Assembly: GCF_014268455.2 (NCBI RefSeq)
Contig: NZ_CP077085.1
Location: 2,521,001 to 2,585,000 of the forward strand
DNA length: 64,000 nt
Reading direction: 5' to 3'
Source of the DNA: Pseudomonas shahriarae
Lineage (GTDB): Bacteria > Pseudomonadota > Gammaproteobacteria > Pseudomonadales > Pseudomonadaceae
Below are positions 8,470 through 16,740 of the stretch, piece by piece (the first letter of the stretch is position 1; every line of letters begins with the position of its first letter). The translations under genes and the position numbers were made by a program. The notes below the pieces were generated by a model that saw only the letters and a program-made list of their open reading frames with translations, ran no database searches and was not told where the DNA came from.

Positions 8470-10008
8470 TCAATTGACCTCCGCTACAGCGTGCTTGGCC
8501 ACGCGCCGGGTGCTGCGTTCCTTGGGCGCCTGGTACAGCTTCCAGCACGGCCAGGCCAGCAGCAGGCCGAGGGCGACGCTGGTCAATTCCAGGTAGACGT
8601 AATCACCCAGGCTTTCCCCCAGCAGATTCAGGGCCGGCAGGCCGAGACACAGCACTGCCGCCAGGCCCAGTTGCTCGCGCCAGGCACTGCGCCAGGGGCG
8701 GACAATCGCATGGCCCAGGCTCAACAGCCACACCAGGAAAAACACCCGCACTTCCCAGCCACCGCGCTGGGCCAGTTCCACCGGGAGCAAGCGGTTGGCC
8801 CACAACAAGGCCACGCACGCCACCGTCAGCCCGGCCACCACCGCCACATTCAGGCGTTCGGCGATGTGGTAGAGCAGGGCGCCTAGAGCGCCTTCGCCAT
8901 CGTGGCGCCGGCGGCGTTTGACGGTAAACAGCACCACGCCGGTTGCCAGCATTGCGCAACTGGCCAGGCCGCAGACAAAGTACAACCAGCGCATGGAGTA
9001 GCCGCCGAACTGCGCAAAGTGCAGGCCGGCCATGACCTTCTGGGTCAACAGGCTGGGCCGACTGACCGCAGGCTGGCGCAGGACGGCACCGCTGACCCCG
9101 TCAAACAGCATGCTCTGGCCCTTGGTCAGCTCGATGCGGTTGCCCAGTACCGGCCGTACCTCGATGCGTGCGTCGCTGCGGCCGGGGTTGTGGATCGACA
9201 AGCTGGACACCGGCCCCATGGCCCGCTCGGCCTCGGCCAGCAGCGGTTCCAGTGCCGTCAGCTCGGCTGCTTCGCTGTGTTTGGGGCGTTCGCCGCGCAC
9301 TTGTTGTTCGGCGGGCGCGCCACGCAGGGCGCGGAAGAGGTTGTCGCGGTCACCGTCAAACAGCGCGTCCACCGCCGCCGGCATGTAGATCAAATAGAAG
9401 ATCACCAGCCCGGTATAGGTGATCATCAGGTGAAAGGGCAGCACCAGCACCGCTGTCGCGTTGTGCGCATCCAGCCATGAGCGCTGGCCCTTGGCGGGGC
9501 GGAAGGTGAAGAACTCCTTGAAGAATTTCTTGTGGATCACGATCCCGCTGACCAACGCGACCAGCATCGCCATGGCGGCCAGGCCGACCGTCCAGATCCC
9601 CAGGTCGCGCGGCAGGTTGAGGGTAAAGTGGAAGCGGAAGAAAAACCCGCCCCCGGCAGTTTCGCGCACGGCCAAGGGCTCGCCGGTGTGTGGGTCGAGC
9701 GCGGTGCCGCCGCCACGTCGTTGTTCGCCGGCCGATACCGTCAGGGTGTCGGAGCGTTCGCCGGGCAGGCCGATGTTCCAGGTCTTCGCCTCGGGGTGCT
9801 GGCGCGCCAGGTAGTCGAGGGCCTGCTGCGCGGCGGCGCTTTGCGACAGGGTCGCGGTGGGGATTTCCGGGCGCATCCAGCCGTCGATTTCCTTGTCGAA
9901 CACCGCCAGGGTGCCGGTCAGGAAGATTGCAAACAGCAGCCAGCCGAACACCAGCCCGCTCCAGGTATGCAGCCAGGCCATGGCCTGTGTCAGAGTCTTG
10001 TGTTTCAT
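8470..10008 (-). CDS. PepSY-associated TM domain protein (PiuB/FoxB-like)
   Basis: 512 residues from the ATG at 10008, which overlaps the stop of the DUF3649 gene by four bases. The N-terminus LTQAMAWLHTWSGLVFGWLL is the conserved first helix of PepSY_TM proteins, with later paired helices near residues 150-210, 320-360 and 390-480. Proteins of this family are thought to help reduce or release iron from ferric siderophores in the periplasm (FoxB, PiuB). No TonB receptor lies in this window segment. The function is inferred from the family. Confidence 0.87.
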   Translation of the reverse strand: MKHKTLTQAMAWLHTWSGLVFGWLLFAIFLTGTLAVFDKEIDGWMRPEIPTATLSQSAAAQQALDYLARQHPEAKTWNIGLPGERSDTLTVSAGEQRRGGGTALDPHTGEPLAVRETAGGGFFFRFHFTLNLPRDLGIWTVGLAAMAMLVALVSGIVIHKKFFKEFFTFRPAKGQRSWLDAHNATAVLVLPFHLMITYTGLVIFYLIYMPAAVDALFDGDRDNLFRALRGAPAEQQVRGERPKHSEAAELTALEPLLAEAERAMGPVSSLSIHNPGRSDARIEVRPVLGNRIELTKGQSMLFDGVSGAVLRQPAVSRPSLLTQKVMAGLHFAQFGGYSMRWLYFVCGLASCAMLATGVVLFTVKRRRRHDGEGALGALLYHIAERLNVAVVAGLTVACVALLWANRLLPVELAQRGGWEVRVFFLVWLLSLGHAIVRPWRSAWREQLGLAAVLCLGLPALNLLGESLGDYVYLELTSVALGLLLAWPCWKLYQAPKERSTRRVAKHAVAEVN

Positions 10009-10292
10009 CCCAGCACCTCGCGCCAGTGTGGCCAGAAACCGACGGCAGCCAGGGGCAGCGCCAGGGCCATCCCGGCCCACGCACGCCAGGCGTTGCGACA
10101 GGCAAAGGCCCAGAGGATCGCCAGGGTGTAGATCAAGAAGGACGGCAGGCTGGCGACCACCAGGGCATCCACCTTGTCCATGGGCAACAGGCGCGCCAGG
10201 GCGGCGGTAAACGCATAGGTAAACAGGTAACCGCCGATCAGCGCGGCGACTACCCGCGAGAGGGTCGGCCAGGCAGGGGATTTGCTTTTCAT
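10005..10292 (-). CDS. DUF3649 domain-containing membrane protein
   Basis: 95 residues from the ATG at 10292; the longer open frame to 10436 runs through a REPIN and is not a credible start. Three hydrophobic helices cover most of the chain (VVAALIGGYLFTYAFTAALA first). It is the first gene of the DUF3649-PepSY-DUF3325 set seen with iron uptake loci. A possible Fur site lies upstream at 10473-10491, with a REPIN between. Confidence 0.8.
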   Translation of the reverse strand: MKSKSPAWPTLSRVVAALIGGYLFTYAFTAALARLLPMDKVDALVVASLPSFLIYTLAILWAFACRNAWRAWAGMALALPLAAVGFWPHWREVLG

Positions 10293-10348
10293 GGAGGGCT
10301 CATCAGCATCAGGCCAGGCAACACCATTGCCCTGGGGGGCAGGTTTGT

Positions 10349-10434
10349 GTGGGAGCTGGCTTGCCTGCGATGGCATCTCCTCGGAATGACCTGCTAGACC
10401 GAGGCGTCTGCATCGCAGGCAAGCCAGCTCCCAC
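10349..10434. repeat. REPIN
   Basis: gtgggagctggcttgcctgc at the left is repeated in reverse complement (gcaggcaagccagctcccac) at the right. It lies in the 5' region of the DUF3649 gene. Confidence 0.9.
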
Positions 10435-10472
10435 ATAGACCGAGTGGGTCACAAGAAACGTATGGCTCGAAT

Positions 10473-10491
10473 GCTAGTGATTCTCATATGG
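10473..10491 (-). promoter_or_regulatory. possible Fur box upstream of the PepSY operon
   Basis: Read on the minus strand the site is ccatatgagaatcactagc, matching the 19-base Fur consensus GATAATGATAATCATTATC at 12 positions, strongest in the right half. It lies about 180 bases before the DUF3649 start, where the promoter of an iron-regulated operon would be. The match is modest. Confidence 0.35.
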
Positions 10492-10504
10492 GAGTAAACG
10501 CAAT

Positions 10505-11845
10505 TTACAACTTATACACTTTGAGCCGCAGGTGCAGGCACAGCCCGGGCGTGGTGTTCTGTGCCCACAACTGGCCGCCTTGCAACTGCACGATGCTGCG
10601 CGCAATCGACAACCCCAGGCCATAGCCGTCACCGCCGGGGCGGGCGGCGTTGAGGCGGGTGAAGGGCAGGAAGATCTGCTCCAGCTTGTCCGGCTCGATC
10701 CCTGGGCCCTGGTCCTGGATGCACAAGTGCCAGAAATCGCCCTCCAATGCTCCGGTCAAGCGCACCACACCGTGTTCGGGGGAATGGCGGATGGCATTGC
10801 GCAGGATATTTTCCAGGGCCTGGGCCAGGCCATTGAGGTTGCCCAGCACCCAACAGTTGGCGGGCAGTTCGCAGGGCAGGCGCTCCCGCGGCCAGCCGCT
10901 TTCAAAGCAGGCGTCTTCGCGCAGCAAGTCCCACAACGGTTCCATCTCGACTGCTTCCACGGGCATCGCCGGGCGTTCGGTATCCAGCCAGACCAGCTCC
11001 AGGGTGCTGCCGATCAAGCGTTCCATGCCTTGCACTTCGCGCTCCAGGCGCTGGCGCAGGGCATTTGGATCGGGCTCGCGCTCCCCGGCCACCCGCAGCC
11101 GGCTCAAGGGCGTGCGCAGTTCGTGGGACAAGTCCCGCAGCAGGCGCCGTTGCAGGACCACGGTATTTTCCAGGCGCTCGGCCATATGGTCGAAGGCCCG
11201 GGCCAATTCACCGAGTTCGTCACGGCGGTGCGTCACCTGGGGCCCGACCCGCGCCGCCAGGTCGCCGGCGCTCAGGGCATTGGCCTGGCGCCGCAGGATC
11301 ACCAGCGGCGAAATCAGCACCCGGTACAACAGCACGCCAAACAGCAGGGCCAGGCCCGTCGGCAGTCCCTGTTGCAGCAGGATGGACCAGCGGCCATTGT
11401 CCTTGCGCGGGTCCAGGTGCAGGGGCAGTTCCATCACCAGGCGCGAGGCCCCGTCGCTGAACGGGATGTAGAACGTTGGCCGGCCACCGGGGCGGCCCAC
11501 CGGCCAGTCGATGCGGCGCACGAAATCCAGCTTGCGGCGTTCGATCGTGGTCAATGCCTGGGAAGACAGCGAATGGTGCTCGTCCACCACCACTGCCCAC
11601 ACCTGCTCGCGGGCCCGCAACGTCTTCAGGAACTCATCGACCCCCGCCGCGCCGTGGGCTTGCCAGGCTGTTTCGGCTTGGCGGGCGTAATCGGTGAGGA
11701 GTTGCCGGGTAGGGGCGGGCAACCGGGCGGTGGCTTCCCGCAGGCGCTGGCTCAAATCCACTTGCAGGCTGACCACCAGCAGGCACAACACCGCCAGCAA
11801 GCCGATCAATTTCCACAACAGCGAGTGGCGGTTGGGCAGCCTCAT
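10505..11845 (-). CDS. two-component sensor histidine kinase
   Basis: 446 residues. Transmembrane helices lie near residues 10-30 and 155-180, with a periplasmic sensor domain between, then HAMP. LLRDLSHELRTPLSRLR carries the phospho-accepting histidine; ENILRNAIRHSP is the N box, DQGPGIEPDK and GLGLSIARSIVQ the G boxes. The start overlaps the response regulator stop by four bases. The arrangement is like RstB or PfeS kinases. The PepSY operon beside it suggests a metal or siderophore signal, which is inference. Confidence 0.9.
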   Translation of the reverse strand: MRLPNRHSLLWKLIGLLAVLCLLVVSLQVDLSQRLREATARLPAPTRQLLTDYARQAETAWQAHGAAGVDEFLKTLRAREQVWAVVVDEHHSLSSQALTTIERRKLDFVRRIDWPVGRPGGRPTFYIPFSDGASRLVMELPLHLDPRKDNGRWSILLQQGLPTGLALLFGVLLYRVLISPLVILRRQANALSAGDLAARVGPQVTHRRDELGELARAFDHMAERLENTVVLQRRLLRDLSHELRTPLSRLRVAGEREPDPNALRQRLEREVQGMERLIGSTLELVWLDTERPAMPVEAVEMEPLWDLLREDACFESGWPRERLPCELPANCWVLGNLNGLAQALENILRNAIRHSPEHGVVRLTGALEGDFWHLCIQDQGPGIEPDKLEQIFLPFTRLNAARPGGDGYGLGLSIARSIVQLQGGQLWAQNTTPGLCLHLRLKVYKL

Positions 11846-12561
11846 GGCTCCAGCCGGGTCAGCATATAGCCTGTGCTCCTGACCGTTTCCACGCGCCCGG
11901 CGGTGTAGCCGATGGCCTGCAACTTGCGGCGGATACGGCTGACATGCATGTCCAGGCTGCGATCATGCCGCGAATAGGCGCGGTGCATGACCTGCTGATA
12001 CAGGAATGCCTTGGTCAGCACCTCGTCGGCATGGGCCACCAGGGTTTCCAGGACGCGGTATTCGGTGGTAGTCAGGTCGGCCCACTGTTCATCCAGGTGC
12101 ACATCCGTGCGCTGTTCGTCGAACGTCAGTTGCGGATCTTCATTGCGCGCCGTGCCAGGCACCTCATGTTCATAGGCCACCCGGCGCAGGATCGCGTCGA
12201 TGCGCACATCCATCTCCAACATGCTGAACGGCTTGGGCAGGTAATCGTCGGCGCCCTGGCTGAAACCGGTGATGCGGTCCTGCTCGGCACCGAGGGCCGA
12301 CATCAGGATCACCGGTACCCGTTGATGCCGCCGCAGTTGCGCGAGCACCTCCAGGCCGCTGCTGCCGGGCAGCATGATGTCCATCAGGATCAGGTCGAAA
12401 TCCTGGGTACGCGCCAACTCGACAATCCCTCCACCATCCTGGCGCAACGTGACCTCGAAGCCACGCTGGCCCAGGTGGCTGTGCAGGTGGGCGGCGAGCA
12501 ACGGGTCATCCTCGACGGCAAGGATGCGGCGCGCAGCGGGGAGCGGGTGGGGGGCGTGCAT
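11842..12561 (-). CDS. OmpR family response regulator
   Basis: 239 residues. The receiver domain has acidic residues in AVEDDP, the phospho-accepting D61 in LILMDIMLPG and the lysine in LPKPFSM. A winged-helix Trans_reg_C domain follows (about residues 135-235; HDRSLDMHVSRIRRKL is the recognition region). It is the first gene of the pair with the kinase, divergent from the leader and hydrolase genes at 12744. Confidence 0.92.
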   Translation of the reverse strand: MHAPHPLPAARRILAVEDDPLLAAHLHSHLGQRGFEVTLRQDGGGIVELARTQDFDLILMDIMLPGSSGLEVLAQLRRHQRVPVILMSALGAEQDRITGFSQGADDYLPKPFSMLEMDVRIDAILRRVAYEHEVPGTARNEDPQLTFDEQRTDVHLDEQWADLTTTEYRVLETLVAHADEVLTKAFLYQQVMHRAYSRHDRSLDMHVSRIRRKLQAIGYTAGRVETVRSTGYMLTRLEP

Positions 12562-12743
12562 GGGAATTTCCTGCGAATGCGAATGTTTCTAAGTTGCGCA
12601 TTCTGGCAAAAGTCCCGACATATTCCTATCCACTGCGCTTTATTGCCGCATTTTCGGTTTAAGCACTGAACACGTTTGCAGCTCGGGGGGGAGCTCCAGG
12701 ATCCTGGCTTGTCAGGGCGTTGCGGTATTGCTAGTGTCGACGC

Positions 12744-12815
12744 ATGACTGCCTATTGCCTCACCTCGACGACCACCACCACGACCGCTGCAAGCGGAGCG
12801 TGCGAGGTTTCGTGA
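12744..12815 (+). CDS. candidate threonine-rich leader peptide
   Basis: A 23-codon frame from ATG to TGA with eight Thr codons, six of them consecutive (12768-12785). The start region 12748-12763 can pair with 12812-12826 over the stop codon in a 14-bp stem with one mismatch and one bulge, and a terminator hairpin follows 20 bases later. This is the architecture of amino-acid attenuators such as thrL. Weak points: no clear Shine-Dalgarno before the ATG, and the acc repeat gives a His-containing peptide in another frame (GTG at 12734). No similar leader is known to me for this hydrolase family. Confidence 0.45.
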   Translation: MTAYCLTSTTTTTTAASGACEVS

Positions 12816-12835
12816 GCCAATAGCAGACGAACTTC

Positions 12836-12868
12836 AAAGGCCCGCCAGCGATGGACAGGGCCTTTTTT
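12836..12868 (+). terminator. rho-independent terminator / attenuator upstream of the hydrolase
   Basis: Aaaggccc pairs with gggccttt across a 14-base loop and is followed by a run of six T. It lies after the Thr-rich leader frame and 43 bases before the hydrolase start, so it would end transcripts before the gene unless readthrough is allowed. Confidence 0.75.
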
Positions 12869-12910
12869 CTTGTCCTTGTGTCGCTGGCTCAAACGCAAGG
12901 AGATGCACCC

Positions 12911-13429
12911 ATGTACGCCCTGTTGATTCTCGATATGCAAGTCGGGCTAGTTCACGGCCCGGAAAAACCATGGCGCTGCGAAGCGTTGTTGGAAACACTC
13001 AATAGCCTGATGGATAAGGCCCGCCACGCCGGTGCGCCGATTTTTCTGGCGCGCCATATCGGGCCAGTGGGCTCGCCCATCGAACCCGGCAGCCCGCTGA
13101 CGAAGGTGGTACCGCAACTGAAGTTGCTCGGTGGCGAAAGGGTGTTCGAAAAGCGTCGGCCCAACGCTTTTGAGTCGACCGACCTGGCTGACCAGTTGCG
13201 CACATGCGGCGCTAGCGGTGTAGTGGTCACCGGGATGAAAACGCAATACTGCGTTGACAGCACCTGCCGTGCTGCCCGTGACCTTGGCTTCGATGCGGTA
13301 CTTATCGCCGATGGCCATACCTGTTCGGACACTCCCGTGATGAAAGCCGAGCATATCGTCGCTCATCACAATGCCACGCTGGATGGGCCGTTCTGCCAAC
13401 TGGTTAGGGCCGAGGAGTGGCGCTTCTAG
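12911..13429 (+). CDS. isochorismatase-like cysteine hydrolase
   Basis: 172 residues from the ATG at 12911, with aaggag eight bases upstream. LLILDMQVGL holds the catalytic aspartate D8; K81 and C114 (GMKTQYCVDSTC) complete the Asp-Lys-Cys triad of the nicotinamidase/isochorismatase superfamily. Members hydrolyse amide or ureide bonds in small molecules, and the substrate cannot be read here. The Thr-rich leader and terminator immediately upstream suggest attenuation control, unusual for this family. Confidence 0.88.
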   Translation: MYALLILDMQVGLVHGPEKPWRCEALLETLNSLMDKARHAGAPIFLARHIGPVGSPIEPGSPLTKVVPQLKLLGGERVFEKRRPNAFESTDLADQLRTCGASGVVVTGMKTQYCVDSTCRAARDLGFDAVLIADGHTCSDTPVMKAEHIVAHHNATLDGPFCQLVRAEEWRF

Positions 13430-13441
13430 CAGGCCCCCAGA

Positions 13442-13729
13442 TCACGGCCGCTGCGGCTTTACCCCCGTACCGAACGTATTGCCCATCCGCACACTGGTCG
13501 CCGCCGGCGTCGACAAGCCCATCTGGTTCGGCGGCCGCTGGTGCACCGGTTTTTCCCGCGCCTCGCGGTTTTTCTGCGCTGCCTTAGCGCCCATCTGCTG
13601 GCTCAGGCATCCATAGTCAGGCGCTTTGTACCCATCCACCCTGGCCTCGACACAACCGCCCGGCGTTTCCTCGGCGTGCACGGTCGACGCCAGGCCCGCG
13701 CATAACAACAGCATCAACAACCGCTTCAT
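13442..13729 (-). CDS. small secreted hypothetical protein
   Basis: 95 residues from the ATG at 13729, with aggaggct just upstream on the minus strand. Residues 1-20 form a signal peptide (KRLLMLLLCAGLASTVHA, cut before EETP). The mature part has two cysteines (GGC, YGC) that may form a disulfide, and a basic, Asn/Gln-rich tail. The stop is 12 bases from the hydrolase stop, so the two genes converge. I do not recognise a family. Confidence 0.65.
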   Translation of the reverse strand: MKRLLMLLLCAGLASTVHAEETPGGCVEARVDGYKAPDYGCLSQQMGAKAAQKNREAREKPVHQRPPNQMGLSTPAATSVRMGNTFGTGVKPQRP

Positions 13730-13835
13730 CAGAGCCTCCTGGCAGGCCCTGGGGAGTGGGCCGTTAGTGCCTGCCAGTCTAGCCCGGTGGCGCTGGCGAA
13801 ACCGTGATGTTTTTTTTGCCATCACCGTAACATCA

Positions 13836-13852
13836 GGTTCATAAATTGGCCT
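13836..13852 (+). promoter_or_regulatory. weak Pho-box-like sequence upstream of vreA
   Basis: ggttcataaattggcct shares tcataaat with the PhoB consensus CTGTCATAAATCTGTCA but lacks a good second half-site. The vre and hxc genes respond to phosphate limitation in P. aeruginosa, so a PhoB site is expected in this 155-base gap. The match alone is weak. Confidence 0.25.
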
Positions 13853-13884
13853 CAGGATGACGCTTTTCCCAGGACACGGCAGCC

Positions 13885-14601
13885 GTGCAACAAGGCAGAG
13901 CAGGGGTCGAACGGTGGGCTTGGAGGCGCACGCACTGCTGCCTGGTCTTGCTGTTGGCCTGGATGTGGCTGCCACTGCCCGGGGTGCAAGCGGGGGAGCC
14001 GCCGTTGTTGCGCCTGGATCTGCCTGCGCAAGACCTGGCGCCCGCCCTGGAAGCTTTCAGCCGGGCCACCGGGATGGCTGTGCTGGTGGACCGCGAGTTG
14101 AGCGATGGACGACGTTCGATGAGTGTGCACGGGCACTACAGCGCCCAGCAGGCCCTGGGCCTGTTACTGACAGGGAGTGGCCTGATGGCACGTTACGCAC
14201 GCAGTGATGCATTCACCCTGCAGGTGCCTGAAGTCAGCCAACCGCTGGCCAGTCGCGGGGTGTCGCCACGTAACGCCGCACGGCTCAACCGCAGTTATGC
14301 CAGCGCCGTGCAGCAGGCCGTCGAAGCCAGCCTGTGCCGTTCACCCTTGACCCGCCCCGGCAGTTTTCGGGCGCTGGTGCAGGTCTGGGTCAACCGTGAC
14401 GGATTGATTGAACACAGCCGCCTGGTCAGCTCCACCGGCGATGTACTGCGTGATGAAGCGCTGGTGCGCAGCCTCGGCAGCACCTGGATAGAGCGCCCGG
14501 CACCCAGCTCGATGCGGTTGCCGTTGACCCTGCTTTTAATGCCCGATACCACAGGAAAACGCATGGAATGCACAGCACGGCAAGGAGCTTCCGGGGCATG
14601 A
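13885..14601 (+). CDS. vreA: VreA-like signalling protein: STN domain plus TonB-like C-terminus
   Basis: 238 residues. A signal peptide ends near GVQA/GEPP. Residues about 40-105 are a secretin/TonB short N-terminal (STN) domain, as in FecA-type transducers (LDLPAQDLAPALEAFS). Residues 130-225 resemble a TonB C-terminal domain (VQVWVNRDGLIEHSRLV). There is no beta-barrel, as in P. aeruginosa VreA, which signals to VreR and VreI. The GTG at 13885 follows agga. The stop overlaps the sigma factor ATG by four bases. The order vreA-vreI-vreR before hxc genes matches P. aeruginosa. Confidence 0.82.
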   Translation: MQQGRAGVERWAWRRTHCCLVLLLAWMWLPLPGVQAGEPPLLRLDLPAQDLAPALEAFSRATGMAVLVDRELSDGRRSMSVHGHYSAQQALGLLLTGSGLMARYARSDAFTLQVPEVSQPLASRGVSPRNAARLNRSYASAVQQAVEASLCRSPLTRPGSFRALVQVWVNRDGLIEHSRLVSSTGDVLRDEALVRSLGSTWIERPAPSSMRLPLTLLLMPDTTGKRMECTARQGASGA

Positions 14602-15143
14602 AGGATACCGGGCACACGCCAATGGTCAGGTTGTTCCTGGCCTCCTACGAGGACTTCAAGGTGCGTTTGCGCAAGCGCCTGGGGTCGGAGGATCTGGCCA
14701 ATGACGTCCTGCATGAAACCTACCTGCGGGTCGACCGCATGGACATGCCGGCGAACCTGCAACAACCCAATGCCTATCTGTACCGCATGGCCCTGAACAT
14801 TGCGGCCGACCGGCGCCAGGCCGATGCCCGCCTGCTGACCGGCAGCGAAGTCGAGGAGTTGCTCAATATCAGCGATGAAGCCCTGGACCCCTCGCGGGTG
14901 GTGGGTGGCCAGAAAGAAATCCAGTCCCTGCTCAAAGCCCTCTACGAACTGCCTGCCCGGCGGCGCAAGATCCTTATCGCCGCGCGCCTGGAGGAAGCGC
15001 CACACCTGGAAATCTCCCAGCGTTTCGGCATTTCCACACGCATGGTCGAGAAGGAAATCAAGGCCGCCCTGGGGCATTGCGCCCAGCGTCTGGAAAGAAA
15101 AGTCATCCAGCGGTTCGGTCCCGGCGCCGGAAAACCGTCTTAG
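14598..15143 (+). CDS. vreI: ECF RNA polymerase sigma factor (VreI-like, FecI family)
   Basis: 181 residues. Region 2 includes LANDVLHETYLRVDRM; region 4 includes the helix-turn-helix APHLEISQRFGISTRMVEKEI. The ATG at 14598 forms an ATGA overlap with vreA and has aaggag ten bases upstream; a further in-frame ATG at 14568 is possible but has worse spacing. In P. aeruginosa VreI drives the hxc, pdt and exbBD-tonB genes under phosphate limitation. The same targets follow here. Confidence 0.87.
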   Translation: MKDTGHTPMVRLFLASYEDFKVRLRKRLGSEDLANDVLHETYLRVDRMDMPANLQQPNAYLYRMALNIAADRRQADARLLTGSEVEELLNISDEALDPSRVVGGQKEIQSLLKALYELPARRRKILIAARLEEAPHLEISQRFGISTRMVEKEIKAALGHCAQRLERKVIQRFGPGAGKPS

Positions 15144-15179
15144 TGTTGAGTCCCTGATAATCCGTGAGTACCTGCGCGC

Positions 15180-16100
15180 TTGAATATTTTTAGCTTTCCC
15201 ACTGCCCGGGATACGCCCGACAGCCGATTGCACGGTGAAGCGCGCGACTGGCTGGTCCTCCTGACCTCGGGCCAGGCAACCGTGGCCGATGCCAAGGCCC
15301 TGCGCCAGTGGTGCGCCCAGAGCCCCGAGCATGCCCAGGCCTTCGAACAGGCCAAGCGACTGTGGCAACAATTGACCCCGGCGCTGACCGAGGCCCAGGC
15401 CCCCCGGCACTTTGGCCGAAGGGCGTTCCTCGGCGGGGCGCTTGCGGCCTCGGCGGCCCTGGTGATGGTGCACATCAGCGTGCCCGGTGGTTTTGCCGGC
15501 TTGGGCGCCGACTACCACACCGCAGTGGGCGAGCAGCGGCGGGTGGACTTGCGCGAGGGCATCAGCCTGGAGCTCAACACCCAGACCCGCATCAGCCGGC
15601 GCGAGCAGGGCATCGAATTGCTTGAAGGCGAGGTCGAGGTGCAGGTGGCACAGCCGCTGACCGTACAGGCAGGGGCGGGCTGGCTGAGCGCGAGCCAGGC
15701 GCGCTTCAATGTGCGCAACACCGACCACAGTGTGTGCGTGACCTGCATTGAAGGCTGGCTGGCGGTTGAAGTGCAGGGGCGCAGCGTGCGCCTGGACAGC
15801 GGGCGCCAGTTGACCTACGACGCGGCCGGGCTGGGCCCCGTGGTGACGGTGGACACCGACGCCGTGATCGCCTGGCGGGAACAGGTGCTGGTATTTAATA
15901 ACGCCACACTGGATACGGTGATCGACGAGATCAACCGCTACCGCCCAGGGATGTTGGTATTGCTCAACCGCGAACTGGGCAAGCGCCGGGTGCAGGCGCG
16001 CTTCAGTCTCGAACAACTGCCGGGCGTGGCGTTGCTGATCCGCGATGCCTATGGGGCCAAATGCACGGAACTGCCGGGCGGGGTGGTGTTGCTCAGCTAG
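15180..16100 (+). CDS. vreR: FecR family anti-sigma regulator (VreR-like)
   Basis: 306 residues. The cytoplasmic anti-sigma part (about 15-70) includes ARDWLVLLTSGQ and a WCAQSPEHAQAFEQA segment typical of FecR. A single transmembrane helix sits near 82-105 after FGRRAF, then a periplasmic FecR domain (110-230) and a C-terminal STN-binding-like region. An in-frame stop at 15165 restricts the start; TTG at 15180 is the first option and has only a poor ribosome site. It should hold VreI at the membrane until VreA signals. Confidence 0.85.
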   Translation: MNIFSFPTARDTPDSRLHGEARDWLVLLTSGQATVADAKALRQWCAQSPEHAQAFEQAKRLWQQLTPALTEAQAPRHFGRRAFLGGALAASAALVMVHISVPGGFAGLGADYHTAVGEQRRVDLREGISLELNTQTRISRREQGIELLEGEVEVQVAQPLTVQAGAGWLSASQARFNVRNTDHSVCVTCIEGWLAVEVQGRSVRLDSGRQLTYDAAGLGPVVTVDTDAVIAWREQVLVFNNATLDTVIDEINRYRPGMLVLLNRELGKRRVQARFSLEQLPGVALLIRDAYGAKCTELPGGVVLLS

Positions 16101-16131
16101 CCCTGGAGACGGGGGCCCGCTCGCCACAGGT

Positions 16132-16740
16132 TCAGTCCAACGGCCCCAGCACCTGGCGATAGCGCTCCACCCCCTGGGGCGTCTGGCGCACCAGGGTGAT
16201 TTCCATCCCCAATGGATTGTCCTGGCGATTGCCGCTCAACTGCCGCCAGCCTTTCTCGTTGTCCCACACCCGCACTTGCAGGTCGCTGACCTGGCTCAAC
16301 ACCGCCACCGCCTCCTTGGGCGCCGGCAGCGGATAGCGATCCCGCGCCGGTGCGGCAGCGCGGTACAAGGTGTCGCCCTTGAGCCACCACCGCACCCGTT
16401 GCAGGCCGTCGCCGGGGGTTGGCGCGCTGCGGATCAGCTCCAGACGAAAGCCCTGGCTGTCGGAGCTGCGCACGGTCACCGCCGGCAAGGCGTCGGCGGC
16501 GGGAGGCTGGTCCTCGGTGGGTGGCGCAGCCAGTTCCACCCCGGCGCGCAGGCTGACGTCCAGTTGCAGCTGGTTCAGGGCGCGCAGCAGGCCCTGGGTC
16601 TGTTCGGTGCTGGCCTGCAAGTGGGCGTCGGCGCGGGTTACGCTGTCCAGGCCGCGCCAGGCAATCAGGCTGACCACCGCCATCAGCATGATCGCCACCA
16701 TCACTTCGATCAGGGTAAAGCCTTGCTGCTCGCGGTTCAT
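16132..16740 (-). CDS. gspJ: type II secretion minor pseudopilin GspJ (HxcW-like)
   Basis: 202 residues. The type IV prepilin leader EQQG/FTLIEVMVAIMLM has glycine before the cut and glutamate at +5. The body is about 180 residues, as expected for GspJ, a component of the pseudopilus tip complex with GspI and GspK. The ATG overlaps the gspH stop by four bases on the minus strand. It converges on vreR with 31 bases between. Confidence 0.85.
   Translation of the reverse strand: MNREQQGFTLIEVMVAIMLMAVVSLIAWRGLDSVTRADAHLQASTEQTQGLLRALNQLQLDVSLRAGVELAAPPTEDQPPAADALPAVTVRSSDSQGFRLELIRSAPTPGDGLQRVRWWLKGDTLYRAAAPARDRYPLPAPKEAVAVLSQVSDLQVRVWDNEKGWRQLSGNRQDNPLGMEITLVRQTPQGVERYRQVLGPLD

Noticed and set aside
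10532..11869. 445-residue plus-strand frame opposite the histidine kinase
   Set aside because: The kinase motifs on the minus strand are complete; the plus frame is low-complexity Gln/His/Pro-rich.
12734..12823. His-containing leader peptide in another frame over the acc repeat
   Set aside because: It would need a GTG start without a ribosome site and has only three adjacent His codons; the Thr frame with ATG is simpler, though neither has a good Shine-Dalgarno.
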